From Cyanoderma ruficeps (Eukaryota > Chordata > Aves > Passeriformes > Timaliidae), in the NCBI GenBank assembly GCA_008694505.1, contig VZDJ01000594.1, positions 8,375,746 to 8,439,745 on the forward strand: a DNA stretch of 64,000 nt. Direction: 5' to 3'. This document shows, piece by piece, positions 51,295-62,890 of this stretch. The notes beneath the pieces were generated by a model that was not told the DNA's origin, did no database searches, and was given only the letters and a program-made list of their open reading frames with translations. Numbering within the stretch: position 1 is the first letter of the stretch; every line of letters starts with the position of its first letter. Both the position numbers and the translations under genes were made by a program.

Positions 51295-51424
51295 AGGGCT
51301 GTCTCTGCATCCTCCCAGGGCTGTCTCTGCATCCTCCCAGGGCTGTCTCTGCATCCTTTCAAGGATTTCTCTGCATCCCTTCAGGGCTTTCTCTGTATCC
51401 TTTCTGGGGTTTCTCTGAATAATC
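51295..51424 (+). repeat. 22-bp minisatellite, about six units
   Basis: Units begin at 51295, 51317, 51339, 51361, 51383 and 51405, exactly 22 bases apart. The first three are near identical (AGGGCTGTCTCTGCATCC) and the later three diverge progressively. Likely variable in length between individuals. Confidence 0.92.
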
Positions 51425-52640
51425 AGATCTAGTTCTACTATCACCCCATGACTAATTTTAATGAAGCAAAACATAAAAGACAGTTTAGAATCTCAGAAGT
51501 GTGTAGGCAAGGTGGAACAACTTTCAGTATAATTTAACCCTACATAATCCCATTTACTAACTTTCTATTTGAGTTATTGTAGGATAATCTTTCTAAAGTT
51601 ACTTTGGGGCAGATAGCAGTGCATGTGTTTTGTCTCAGCTGAGGAGAGAGCAGGGAAAGTCCTGTTCTTAAATTTTTGATTTCTTCTTCTCTGAATATAT
51701 GGGACAAGATAAGGCAAACTAAATAGCCTTCATTTTTAATTAAATTCTGAGAATGGCTTGGAAGAGTCACTTATCTAAGAAGGAAGTGGTGGGAGGAAGA
51801 AGGGCATTGACATTATGTTGTCTGTTTCATAAGAACACAGTGTACAGCTTCTATAATTGCAGTGTAGCATTATGAGGTTTTTAAGGAACTGTCATGTCTC
51901 AAGCTAATGCTGATTAACATCTAAGTCACCTTGGCCATTTATGCTGTGATAGCTCCGTTTCAATGAAAAACTAGCTCATAATATGCCTGTGGTATTCAGC
52001 AGAGGTTTGGATTTTTGCTTCTCCAGAAAACTAAAATGCTACAGGAAAGCTCCATCTGCTCTTTGATCATCTCTCAGTACAGCTGTGGTGTTGTATCTCC
52101 ATTTTATACAACACTGTCTCCATTTCATACAACATTGTCTTCAGTTGTTCAAACCCAAGAAACTATTACCCTGTTTTGTGTGGAAGTGCAGAATAAGCCT
52201 GGTTAAAACAAGAGGGCAAAAGTGACAGCTATGGAAGGTCTGCACATTGGGCCTCTGAGGGGGATGGCAACTGAACTAAGGCTAAACCCTTGTTCCACTG
52301 TGGTTTCTCTAGGATATGTGAGACCGAACGCTGTTCTTTCGACAACTGCACAGTTGGCACTTTCAGCCTGTCAAAGAGAAGTTAAAAAGTGACACTCCTG
52401 TTCCTTAGTGGGGTTCCAGCAACACCAGTGCTCCCTGTGGCCTTTGCAGGACTGGAGCCATTATAATGTTCCACTGCATTTCTAGATGATGTGTGTTGAT
52501 TACAGTTTACCAGCTGCACATACTCAATTCTGTAATAGAGTTATCTGCAGATAACACTTAATATGATAACATTGTATTGTGCTTTGAGCTCTCTCAGATA
52601 CAAAGAAATCTATTGTATAATTTTGCTTTTAATTTGGCAG

Positions 52641-52794
52641 ATTCAAGAAAATGAATACATTAAAATTGAGAATGCTGAAAACAGCAGCAAGCTAACAATA
52701 TCATCAACAAAGCAGGAACACTGTGGATGTTACACCCTAGTTGCAGAGAACAAACTTGGCAGCAGACAAGCACAAGTCAACCTTACAGTTGTTG
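52641..52794 (+). CDS. MYLK: MYLK exon: second half of the Ig domain before FnIII
   Basis: Encodes IQENEYIKIENAENSSKLTI, then KQEHCGCYTLVAENKLG with the F-strand Tyr and neighbouring Cys residues, and SRQAQVNLTVV as the G strand. Chicken differs by one residue in the part I recall (LVVEN against LVAEN). Phase 0 in, phase 1 out; the next exon should begin with the rest of an Asp codon and KPDPPAGTPC of the FnIII domain, which I could not find in the remaining 11.2 kb. Donor GTAAGT. Confidence 0.96.
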
Positions 52795-53291
52795 GTAAGT
52801 CCATAATATTTTATTTATATACTTATTCTTCAGACGTCAGTCTACATTTGGATTTTATATGATATGCAACAGGTTAAATAAAAGAATCAGTTAAGAAGAC
52901 TGAAATAAAAGCTTCAAAAAATGGACAGTGACATTGTAATAAGGACTATAAGCAAGATCAATAGGGTTATACTGTGCATATTTGGAAAAATTCTTAATTC
53001 CATGGTGATGAAGGTATCAAATATATAAAATATATACTTAAAAAAAAATAAATTCCCCCACAAGATGAAGGCAGTTCATGTTTCCATTTTAAATTCCTAT
53101 CATGGTCTATTGTTTCCCAGGGACAGAAAGCAGTGAATAAAGACAGTTGTTTTGAATATGGAACCCTTCATCTGTGGGCTTTTACACTGGTATCTTAAAG
53201 CTTCAAACAGCCTTGTCAGGTGACACTCCCAGGCCATCAGGTTTGTTGTAGCAGACTTAGGACAGCTGCACAGAGATGTAGACTGGCAGAC

Positions 53292-53324
53292 GGCTGCAGT
53301 TTATTTGCAGATAAAACTGCAGCC
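53292..53324. repeat. Inverted repeat, 11-bp arms
   Basis: GGCTGCAGTTT and AAACTGCAGCC enclose 11 bases. An AATAAA lies on the minus strand within the loop region. Could be the remains of a mobile element, but none is recognised. Confidence 0.5.
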
Positions 53325-55410
53325 TAGTGAGGCTCAGCCAAAATCTAGATCTGTGACATCTAGGTCTGAAAGGGTTAATTGAACTCACCTTGGTGTGGAT
53401 GCACAGCAAAGAGGTTCCAAGGAAATCCAAGGAAGTGCTACAAGCAAAGATGTGATTTGGCTAAAACATCACTCTGTGGGGTGGGTCTGTTTGTGGGCTC
53501 TGTTGCCCGTGGCCTGCAGAGCGGTGTCACACACGTGCCCTGACAGCCACGTGGGTGTGAGCCAGGCAAGAAACGTGGGTGGAAGGCCAAAGATGAATGT
53601 CTGGCCCCAATGAAACCAATGGCAAAATACCTCTAACTCAAGCTGGACTGGAGATTCACTCCAGCAATCCAGTGAATACCATACGAAGTTTAGTGAGTAC
53701 AATCAGACTGTCAGGTACAATATCCACTGAAGCAGACTGAAGGTGACTCGATTGCATGTTGCTCTACATATTGTCAATAGAGGCTTCCTGATAATTTAAA
53801 TTAATTCCTTTCATCCAGTCAGTGGCTTTAAGTTAAAAGATAACTGAACAGATGAGTATAAATATCAAGTAGATTTCAGCAACATGCCAGAGAATTCAAG
53901 AACAGAAGAAAATAGAATCAGTATTTTTCCCACAGTGCATAGATAAATTGTACTGCCCCTTCCAACAGTGGGTCGTACTGGTCAGAAGTACATCTAGGTT
54001 AAAAATGAACACCACTGGTCCTTGAATAAACATATACCTTGGTCTGGGCATAGGTTTTGGCTGCAAAACCCCAACACAGCTGATTAGCAGCTGGAAGAAA
54101 GGCAGGAGATTAATTGCTCTTTATATTTCCCTCCTTTTCACTCTTTCCTAGACAACTGCTGCAGGCAGCTAATTGTAGCAGGTTATTGGGCAAGCTTTTT
54201 TTAGCTGCACAAGGCCAGCAATTCCTATTATCTTGATACTGTGTGAGCCTTGACCCATTATTATATAAGTCACTGGTTTATATCCTTTGGAGTTAGTTGG
54301 TTTGAAAGTCTGTGAATTCTATAACCTTATAAAGCTACATCTCGGCCTCCTGCTTTGCTCTTCCCTGAGAAATGTGCCAGAGAACTGTGGGATTCCCAGA
54401 GATGCTTTTGGGAGAGTTGGGTGAAGAATCCTTACAATGTGCAGGAGTTTGCCGTGTGTTTTGGCTGATGACAAGCTCTCTGTTTCCAACTAAAAAGAAT
54501 AAATTCCATCTTGTAAAATTGCCAAGCTCTTCAATGAGACATCTCGCTGATGTCAGCAGTGCCGAAGGCATGACAAGGCCTCACTGCTCCTAGCTTGCTG
54601 CACATGCATTTTAAGGCCAGATTTTTCCATCTGGGCACTCAAAAATGTGGGGAAAGGGAGTAAAAATGCCTTCCTTCTAGGAAGGGGGTTAGAGTCTTGC
54701 CATTGAGATAAAATTCTTCACATTGTTTGCACCTTTAAAGGTGTCAAATGTTCACTGAAGTTTAAAGGTACTTTTCTCTGAAGCCTTTCAGTCAAAATAG
54801 GGAAGCTGTGTTTCTCTGAATATGCCAAACATGATACTTCTGGATCTACCAAAGCTCATCCTTGGTCCTAAATTCCTGCCTGTCCATTCTCTCTGCTCCA
54901 TCCCAAGTACTGGGAAGAAACTTGCCCTCCCTGCCCCCTGACCCCACTTTCATAACAGGCATTGCTGGAGAAAGTCCTGGTGCTAGAGATCAGCTCTGTT
55001 TGCTTCAGCCCTTTATAATAAGGCTCTAAATTCCTGTAAGCTGCTTCCCTGTAAGTTTACTGAGAAAAGGCACATCCATGTGTGTGCTGTGTGCTCAAAA
55101 TGCTGCTGCATGACCACACTGCACAACTGAGCCTGGCATGTGTTGAAACTACAAATACAAAACATTTGCTTTCTGGAGGAGTGTCTGAGCAGACCCAGAG
55201 CTGCGTTTTCTTGAAGGGCTAGCTAACAGGCTTGGCTCTTTTGTTAAAATATAAAATGAAATAAATATGGAAATAAATATGTATTTATTTTATTATTACC
55301 TCTTGCAATCATGTAGGTTTCAAAGTTTTCATGCTGATGGGCAAGTTTCTTATGTGAAAGACTCCAATGAGCATTTCCCAAATTAAATTCAGACTGTAAC
55401 ACATGTCAAA

Positions 55411-55550
55411 GAGCAGGTTGCCCAGCAAAGTTGTGCAGTCTCCATCCCTGGAGGTATTCAAGTTCAGACTGGATAAGCATCTGAACAATCTGGTCTGACC
55501 TTACAGCTGATCCTGCTTTGAACAGAAGGCCTAAAGACCTTCCTGAGGAT
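55411..55550 (+). mobile_element. CR1 LINE 3' fragment, + orientation
   Basis: Degraded CR1: CAGGTTGCCCAGCAAAGTTG, AGTCTCCATCCCTGGAGGTA, TTCAAGTTCAGACTGGATAA and TGATCCTGCTTTGAACAGAA in the expected order. Confidence 0.85.
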
Positions 55551-56714
55551 ATTTAAGACCATCCTAGACTTGCTTTGGTACTTGCAATTGTCAAAGACCT
55601 TTCTTCACAAAAAAATAACATTATTGACTTAACCTCCAATCAGAGGACAAAGGATTGAGCTTATCTGCCAGGATCCAAATCAGAAATGATCCTGCTATGA
55701 TTTAAACCCTGAGTCCTAGATTGTAAACTCTATCTGAGTACAATTTGTAAAGATTATTTTTAATAATGACATTTAGGGAAACAAAGATAACTCTGCATTC
55801 CTCTTAATTTAACTCCCAAAGTCTTAAATTTAACTGTCAGACTCAGACCTCGACTACAATCTTAATTGAACTGTGCAAGGGTTCTGGCACTTCAAGGATT
55901 TAACTAGTTTATGATTTGATGCAGTTTGGGCCATGGGAAAGGATGCTCTTGAAAGAAGCCCAACTTCATTCTAAGGGGGTTTATTTCCTTTAATGAATGT
56001 CAATGAACAAAATGTCCATTACACTCAGCCTCCAGTGTGAGCTGCGTGCAGTCCACCCAGCAGATGCACTGATACATAAACAAGTTAGAGGAGACTTTTG
56101 AAATAATGGTGTGGTGCTGAGCACACAGCACTCAGCCACAAGGACTGAGCCTTGTCATTCATTGTGTAACTCTGTACAAGCACTCATAATGCTGGGAGAT
56201 CTGGAAGTCTGTGAGGCATCCAAGTTAAGCAGTATCTTCATTTAAAGGGTTGACTGGTCCCAAAATGTCCATGTTGAGCTCTTCCCTATTGTTCTATCAG
56301 CTCTCTTAAATAAGCAATTTCCTTAGCTGACTGATCTCTCTAGGGAGATTTTCTAACATGTTTCTGCTCCAAAACTGAAGCAGCCTGATGTGAGATTGAG
56401 CTAATGACAGTGTGTCAGATTGAAGTGGACTTGTGTTGCCAAAACTGTTAACTGAGCCAACAATGATTTTAGTGTAAAATATGACTGATTTAGGCAAGGT
56501 AGAGCCTCCACTTTACAATGACAGCAAGCAATATTCATTCCTTTCATGCCATTTATTGGATGTATATTGATATATGTATCAAATTTATGATTCTGAACAT
56601 TTTAGCTGTGTGTGATAGCCCCAGGTCTGTAACCATCTTTGAAAAAGAAACTTGGTTTTCCTACTGGCTTAAACTGGGTACTATGATAAAGAGTCAGAAG
56701 AATAACACAGTATT

Positions 56715-56825
56715 CAACAAGGGTTTCTGGCACTGGAGACATAATCTGTTCTGCAGCTATGCCACAAGCTTGCCACATGGTTTTGGGCATACTGTTTCAT
56801 GTTTCCATGCCTACTATGCAGAGGC
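56715..56825 (+). mobile_element. Possible MIR-like SINE fossil
   Basis: CTGGCACTGGAGACATAATC, TGCAGCTATGCCACAAGCTT, TTTTGGGCATACTGTTTCAT and CCATGCCTA follow the order of the MIR core (a loose match to its TTGGGCAAGTCACTT block). Strongly diverged, so low confidence. Confidence 0.35.
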
Positions 56826-56993
56826 TTTTTCGTGATCAGTGTTTAGTGAATTCTTTGGATATTAGTGCTGTCTTTTACTTTCTTAAAAACCGAAATAGAA
56901 ATAGACATACTGCCTAACTGGGGGCTGATTTTGACCAACCTTGTTTGTCTTTTATAAATCCTTTGGGATTTTTACTGTTCCTGATGTGGTATT

Positions 56994-57038
56994 TTGTGTG
57001 TATATATGTATATGTATTATACACACACACATATATAA
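56994..57038 (+). repeat. TG/TA/CA dinucleotide microsatellite
   Basis: GTGTGTATATATGTATATG runs into ACACACACACATATATA; the two halves are partly complementary, so it can fold back. Confidence 0.9.
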
Positions 57039-58699
57039 GTATCATGGTGATTAGTAAGCTCTATGGTAGTGGATATGTGCAAAAGAATGAGAGCAACGTC
57101 ATTAGACCCTGAGAGGCCTAAAGTTAAAAGTTATGGTGTTTTTATTACGTTCAGTATTGGTGCATGTACTGTGTTTTGCAGCCTTCTCTGCTGTTGGAAA
57201 GTGATAAACCAAGTACTCAAGGACACACACACAGATACAAGCATGTTGCACACAGGCATTCAAGTAGTATAACATGAATTCACCAATACCTGCTCCTCTG
57301 CTCCATTCCATACTTGACTTGGGATGGGGAAGTTACTTTCTGTGAGGAAGATGTTACTTCTACGCCTCTTTAGCAGAATCTCTGTGAGCACAGTCTTTCT
57401 AAGTGCAAGAGAGAAAATACAAGTTTACTTGAGAACAAGGTCTGATCATCACTAAATTCAATAGTCATTGAATGTAATAGTAGGATTATTAATTGCTGCT
57501 CTGAAGGGCTTGGTTCTGGTTCCACAAGTCACATATATACAAGCTATAGTAGCATTTGTTTTCTGCCCTGAAACTCTGTAACAAGGAACCATGAAAGTAA
57601 AACCAGCAGCACACAGTGACCCTTTCAGTAGTGTGAATGCACTGTGTGAGATCCTGAGAAATCTGGCTCAGTGCTCACCACTCAGACAGAGAGGACCCAG
57701 TGGTCAGGGTTCTGTGTTCCCTCTCTGGAAAAGTTAAGTGCAGACATCTGGGAAGCAGACAGTGAAGCAAGACAGCCATAGACATTTTGACACTGAGTAT
57801 TGCAGCTCACAAGTGCAAATATGAATGATTCTGAAGTTCTTCTTTTGAAAAGCATCAGATTATATCTTGCAGTATCCATGTGATTCCCTGTTTACAGTCA
57901 GGTCAAGAATGCAGTGAATTTCTTAAGAATATGTGGGTGGACTCGCTCTGTAACCTTCAACCTTTCAAATTCCTCTGGATTGCTGGAGTATTTTTGTCCC
58001 TGGTTTTATGGTTAAAGGGCAACTACACTGGTGGTTAATGGAGAGATGTCTTATGTTGCTGCTGTTGTAGTTCAAGAGTATAGTAACCTCCGCTGTCAGC
58101 TTTCCACTGAAGTATAGTGGCAAAACTCTGCAGCTGTACCAAAACTAAATTTTCAGAGAAAGATAAAAATGTGTAGAGGAAAACCAGCTTACGCTGCTCT
58201 GTGCATCAGTGCTGGCACACTAATCCAGGTTTATCCCTTGAATGGCCATGCAGTTTCAAAGTCATTTCTGTTAGGAGAAATTGCAGTAGAACTCCATGCA
58301 TAGTTGCTTTTCCCTGACGCTTACCTTCAGCTTTTTTTTCGAGGAAAAAAATAAATATCTTTACGGTTGCAACAAAACTCCTGCATTTTACCTAGTTTCT
58401 CAAAAAGGATTAATCAAAACTCCTGCATACAAACATGGGGTTCCTAGGATCCAAACTCACTCCAGTGGAGACTAATCCACTGATAGTAATTCCTACTAGG
58501 GAAATTCCTAAAATCTATTCTGCCTTTCAGTGGGCAGGTTTGGGAGCTCTAATTCAATCAGTTATCAAAGCAGATACCTAACATGCAGCACATGAGTAAT
58601 CCGAACAGCTTGTTGATTCAGGCTCAGGAGCAGATGGTTTAGAAAAAGGCTCCTGAGAATGCATTATATATTTGTTTGTTCCATTAGGGCTGTGGCAGA

Positions 58700-58890
58700 A
58701 GGAGATGTTCTTGTGCTGAGGGCATTTGCGTGGGAGTGGTGAGCTCTGGTTTCATTCCCATCTCCATTCTCCTCCGTGTCCTTGGGCAAGGTCATTTTAC
58801 ACTTCCATGCCTCAGTTACCACAACAGCACAAAGCGATGCTCTGGGCCCCCAGTATTTGTGAGCTACTTTATCCACAGGTCTCAGAAGGG
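58700..58890 (+). mobile_element. MIR-like SINE fossil
   Basis: GTGTCCTTGGGCAAGGTCAT followed by CATGCCTCAGTTACC matches the MIR/core-SINE block (GACCTTGGGCAAGTCACTT then GTGCCTCAGTTTCC). Sequence before it (GAGCTCTGGTTTCATTCCCA) also fits. Old and diverged. Confidence 0.55.
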
Positions 58891-59312
58891 CAGTTTGTAA
58901 ATAACTTCGTTTTATGTCAGAGTTGTCAGGAGGAGCAATGTGGTGAGAGTATTCTGCAGTGTATTTTACAGAGGAGGTGTGGATTTCAAAGTCTGGACTA
59001 ACAAATCTTTACCATGGGGTCCTTGCCTCTGCTGGGGAGGCTGTTTCATTAGGAGAAAACTTGTGTTCATTTTGGTTTCTCTTGAGCTGTTTTGCAGGAA
59101 AACACAGGCATTTTCTAGTTTACCTTTATCCTAAACCCGTGGTACACTAACATACAGGGTGTACCTTAGTTACAGTGGAAAGGGGTAATATCTCTACTTG
59201 TAACACTCCTCTCCCTTGGAAAAAGAGCTGCAGGGCGTAGTTTTCCAAGCAAAGCAGCGAGGTCTGCCATGACCCCGAGCCCTGTCAGCGATAGTGCCGA
59301 GTTCAGTTATGA

Positions 59313-59322
59313 CCTTTTATGG
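59313..59322. promoter_or_regulatory. CArG box in CpG-richer patch, downstream intron
   Basis: CCTTTTATGG is a perfect CArG match. It sits in about 59225-59335, where CpG dinucleotides are denser than in the surrounding intron. An intronic smooth-muscle enhancer is one reading; chance is the other. Confidence 0.35.
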
Positions 59323-60009
59323 TTTCGCTTTTCTCCTGCTGATGGATTTCAAATGAAAGGTTTGCCAGTGCTGTCGGCATGGACAGTGTTCAACTGGCTT
59401 TTGCAGCATATTAAATACCTTCCCTGGCTAAACAGCTTGTGGAATGGAATTAAATTGTTTCTTTCTGTCTGTTCTTTATCTGGCAGACAAATATCACAAT
59501 AGCTAATAATAGTATTATACAGTAATATGATAACTGGATTTAAAAAGAAAACAAACCAATTTTGAGAACAGATAAAGAAAAGTACTTCAGAGACATTGCT
59601 TCAGTGCTGTCTCTGTTCATAAAAGAAAGGGGAAAAAGACTTTTCAGATCCTGTGGTTATACTGTTCTCAGTTTTCAGAGGCTTTCTGCTGGAACAATAT
59701 CTCTGCTTAAGAGCCAGGGCCGTGCGAGCTCTTAATGCACAGCAAAACCTATTGCCTCTCCTTGGCACAGCCTGACCCTCACAGCAAGTAGCAGAACAAT
59801 TTCCATTTCCCTGCACTCAGATAAGGAGATTGCTGCCTTTTTTGGTCTCTTGGAATGGTTCTTGTGTTCTGAGGGCTCTGTAAACTGAGCCATGTGGAGA
59901 AGGAAGTGAGGTCTAGATAGCACAGTCTCATGTCATGTGGGTGTCCTGGATGAGCTGTGGGTTCGCCTCCTCTGCAGAAAGAGAGAAAGTCCCTTTGCTT
60001 ATGGAATGT

Positions 60010-60146
60010 TCACAGAATCACAGAATATTCTGAGTTGGAAGGGACCCACAAGGACCATCGAGTCCAACCCTTAAGTGAATGGCCTGTACAGGGATTGAAC
60101 TCACAACAAATGTTACTAGCAACGTGCTCTAACCAATTCACCACTG
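60010..60146 (-). mobile_element. TguSINE1-like SINE (tRNA-Ile head, CR1 tail), - orientation
   Basis: Read on the minus strand: TTGGTTAGAGCACG, then GAGTTCAATCCCTGTACAGG (an RNA polymerase III B box and tRNA-Ile-like T arm and acceptor stem), then GGGTTGGACTCGATGGTCCT and CCTTCCAACTCAGAATATTC ending in the CR1 tail repeat GATTCTGTG. This head-tail combination is that of TguSINE1 of songbirds, which is thought to be moved by CR1. The 5' end is short, without a clear A box. Confidence 0.8.
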
Positions 60147-62794
60147 AAAAAAAAAAAAGGCAGTGACATCAAGAGAAGTTTGTCTGATAAACAGCAACGA
60201 TTTAAAGGCCAAGCATGCTTATGTTTTATGCTTCTCAGAGTACACAAATACAAATTAATTAAAGTTACTTCAGGCTGTATATCAAAACCTGTTTACCAAA
60301 ATATTTCTGAGACTTTATCTGAGGAAAGAGTGTAGCTGAATTCAGTTTGACAGTAAATAACAAGTGTGTGTTTCAGTGCCGGTATGGTCTTAGAAGTGGC
60401 TTAAACATTTCACGTGGGGGCAGCTCATCACATTATCATTTGCCCTAAGGAATACATGCCACAAAGAATAAACTGGAATCTGACCTCCTTGCTTTTGGGG
60501 TAGTGGTAATTTTTGTCTCCCTTTGTTGAGAAGCAGGGGTTTTAGTCTGTGCCTTGTTTTCTGGAGCACAAAGGGCTGCAAAGCAGTAGAGCCCTCCTTC
60601 ACATCACTCCAGTCTCCTCTTACTCCTCTCTGCTTGGCTTATGGCTCACAGCACACAGGAGCTGCTCCTGCTGCTTCCTCTGTGCTGCTGGTGTCAGCAG
60701 CTTAATGCAGTCTCTGTGCTGCTGTGCAAACAGTCCCTGAGTTGGGTTTGAGGCCAAGTTAGTTTCTTATCCAGCTCCTTTGCCTGCCACAAGGCCTTAG
60801 AAGCCAGCTTGGGGCAACCCGACTCATTCCTAGAGAGATTTGTGTGCAAAGGCCTTGGAGTTTGTAGGATCTGACCAGGTTCAACAGGACTGTGTGGATA
60901 CAACCAGGCTGACCATGATAATCTAGAATATCCTAAGTCTTGATTTAGGGGTTTTGTATGTGCTGTAGGTTAGCCAAGGCTGGAGTACCCCTAGTTGCAT
61001 GTAGTGAAGATATCTTATGGTGGCTTACTTTTGTTGTATGTAATAGTGAAATTGAAGTTACAGCTCAATATTTTAAATTAGTTCTTTCTCCTACAGAAAT
61101 GTGCACAAGTGCACTTTTGGATGCTCTCCCTTCCTTCCAGTTCACATATTACATTGTATCTATGGATTGCTCCAGAAGAGGAAGAACAAAATTGTGGTCC
61201 ATTAAAGCCAATGTAAAGCCCTCATAATATAAGCCCAAGTATGAAATGTGATTGTGCGTGTCAAAAACTGCAGGTGACATGCAGTGGAATACTGGCGACA
61301 GGCAGCTTAGGGACATTAATGGTATAGTAAACACTAAAACAGAAGGACAAAATAGAAAACTGTGCTTGTCTTCCACACCCCTCCTCAACTCATGGGATGT
61401 TTTTATTGGAAGCAGTTAATTGTGCCGATAGAGATTTCATATTCCAGAAGGGAATGTAGTTTGGCAAAATATTCTAGCTTCCAATACAGACAGATGAATA
61501 TAGGGTAACCTTTAAAATCCCCATAGAATAAACTATTGAGAAACAAAACAGACACATGGAGAGACCATCTGCAGATTCTCTGAATGTGCAGAGCTGTAGA
61601 ATACCATCCAGTCTGATATCAAGTCATTTTTACGCATGGTAAAATGCTACATATACATCTGTCATATTAAAAAAGAGCAAAGATTATGCTTTCAGTCCTG
61701 TTTATGATCTCCCATAGCAGCTACTACAGTATTTATGCACTGAACAGATCTGCAAGCAGCAGCACATGATAGACTTCAAACAGAAACCTGCATCTTTCAG
61801 GCTCAGTAGAGTCCAGCCAGGATTGCAGGTTTTCATCTCTGCCTATTGGGAAAAAGGCCTTAGGAATACAGAAATGTTTCCAAGGCTAGCAGATACTAGT
61901 CTAAAGGCACGTAGCATTTCCTTTGCCACTGATGTCCCCTCGGCCATGAATGTTTTCTCTGCAGTGCTCACATACCTAAGCCTTGCTTCTGTAAACCATG
62001 CTGGCCAGAGGGACTCCATTTGTCTAGGTGAGTCATGGAAAGAGAGCTCACTGAGGAAACTAAGGGCTTGGAAACTGATAAATCATGCCCAGAGCTTCAT
62101 TTGGAAATACAAGTGTGTTGAAAGTCAGCAATGAGAGAGTGTATTTTCATGTCCTGCACAGGAAGCAGGCTACTGTGCTCTGCAAATACTGAAACATAGG
62201 CACACTTTCTTCATATAAATTCAGTGCACAGCACTAAAGCAACCTAACACTTAATTTTTAAAGCAACACATATATCCATGTTTGGCTGTGTGCATAGTAG
62301 ATGTCAAAGAATCTGCACTGCTTTGACAAACCTCAACAGATGCCCCTGTAAGGTGATGGATTACTGGCCTGGCTTTTTCTTCAAAGTATTTTCCTCCTGC
62401 TACCTGCAACTGCTCTGTTCTGTTTGGATTTAGGATAAATCAGCTGTTAGTTATTCAAGTTCTATCTGCATTTTGAGCTGATGCAGTGATGGTTATGTAG
62501 GAGGGAAACGAGACACAGGGCTGAACATTCAATTTCTCTAAAGATTTTGAGGACAGAAAATCAGATCCAGCAAAGTCTGCATGGATAACAAGCTGTAGTG
62601 AAGATGCTGTTGCCACTGTCTGACAAAAATCATACAATCCATGTGTGCCATGGCAGCAGCTCTCTGATGGCTGCTGTGGGTATGGTACACACGTGCTGAT
62701 ACTGCAAATGGTGTGGGCACTGAATCCTCACTTCTTGCAGCTCCAGGAAGGATGGGACAGGACCGGTACAGGGAAGAGGGGTGCTGCTGTTTGG

Positions 62795-62890
62795 GCATCA
62801 GGAGATCAAGATTCAGTTCTCATCTTTACTACAATCTCTCTTTCTTACACAAATCATGTAACTCCTCTGTGATTCAGTTCATGATACATC
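62795..62890 (+). mobile_element. Possible MIR-like SINE fossil
   Basis: GGCATCAGGAGATCAAGATTC, then AATCATGTAACTCCTCTGTG and ATTCAGTTCATGAT, resemble the MIR order (CAGGAGACCTGGGTTC, then CACTTAACCTCTCTGTG, CTCAGTTTC). Weak. Confidence 0.35.

Larger units (their letters stand above)
49153..52640 (+). other. MYLK: MYLK intron (3.5 kb) with two minisatellites
   Basis: Holds two unrelated short tandem arrays 140 bases apart (51091-51157 and 51295-51424). Open frames over the second array encode Trp/Arg/Asp-rich repeats that are artefacts of the array. Acceptor TTTGGCAG. Confidence 0.9.
11621..52794 (+). other. MYLK: MYLK gene, central part (10 exons, both ends open)
   Basis: Ten exons joined at GT-AG sites give 2085 bases (695 codons) of continuous frame that matches myosin light chain kinase. 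MYLK is the Ca2+/calmodulin-dependent Ser/Thr kinase that phosphorylates the regulatory light chain of myosin II on actin filaments in smooth muscle and non-muscle cells. The part seen holds Ig domains, the DFRxxL actin-binding repeats and linkers. It enters in phase 1 at 11621 and leaves in phase 1 at 52794, so coding exons exist on both sides. FnIII, kinase, calmodulin-binding and telokin exons are not in the window. Identity rests on remembered chicken and human MLCK sequence; the match is close enough that I regard it as secure. Confidence 0.97.

Noticed and set aside
51165..51474. Minus-strand frames with a QPWEDAE repeat
   Set aside because: Direct product of the 22-bp minisatellite.
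53244..54177. Possible degraded LTR element (TG start, AATAAA on the minus strand)
   Set aside because: No convincing matching end or target duplication could be found; only the local hairpin is reported.
61766..62134. 122-codon open frame on the + strand in the downstream intron
   Set aside because: Does not contain the FnIII signature of MYLK or any other motif I know.
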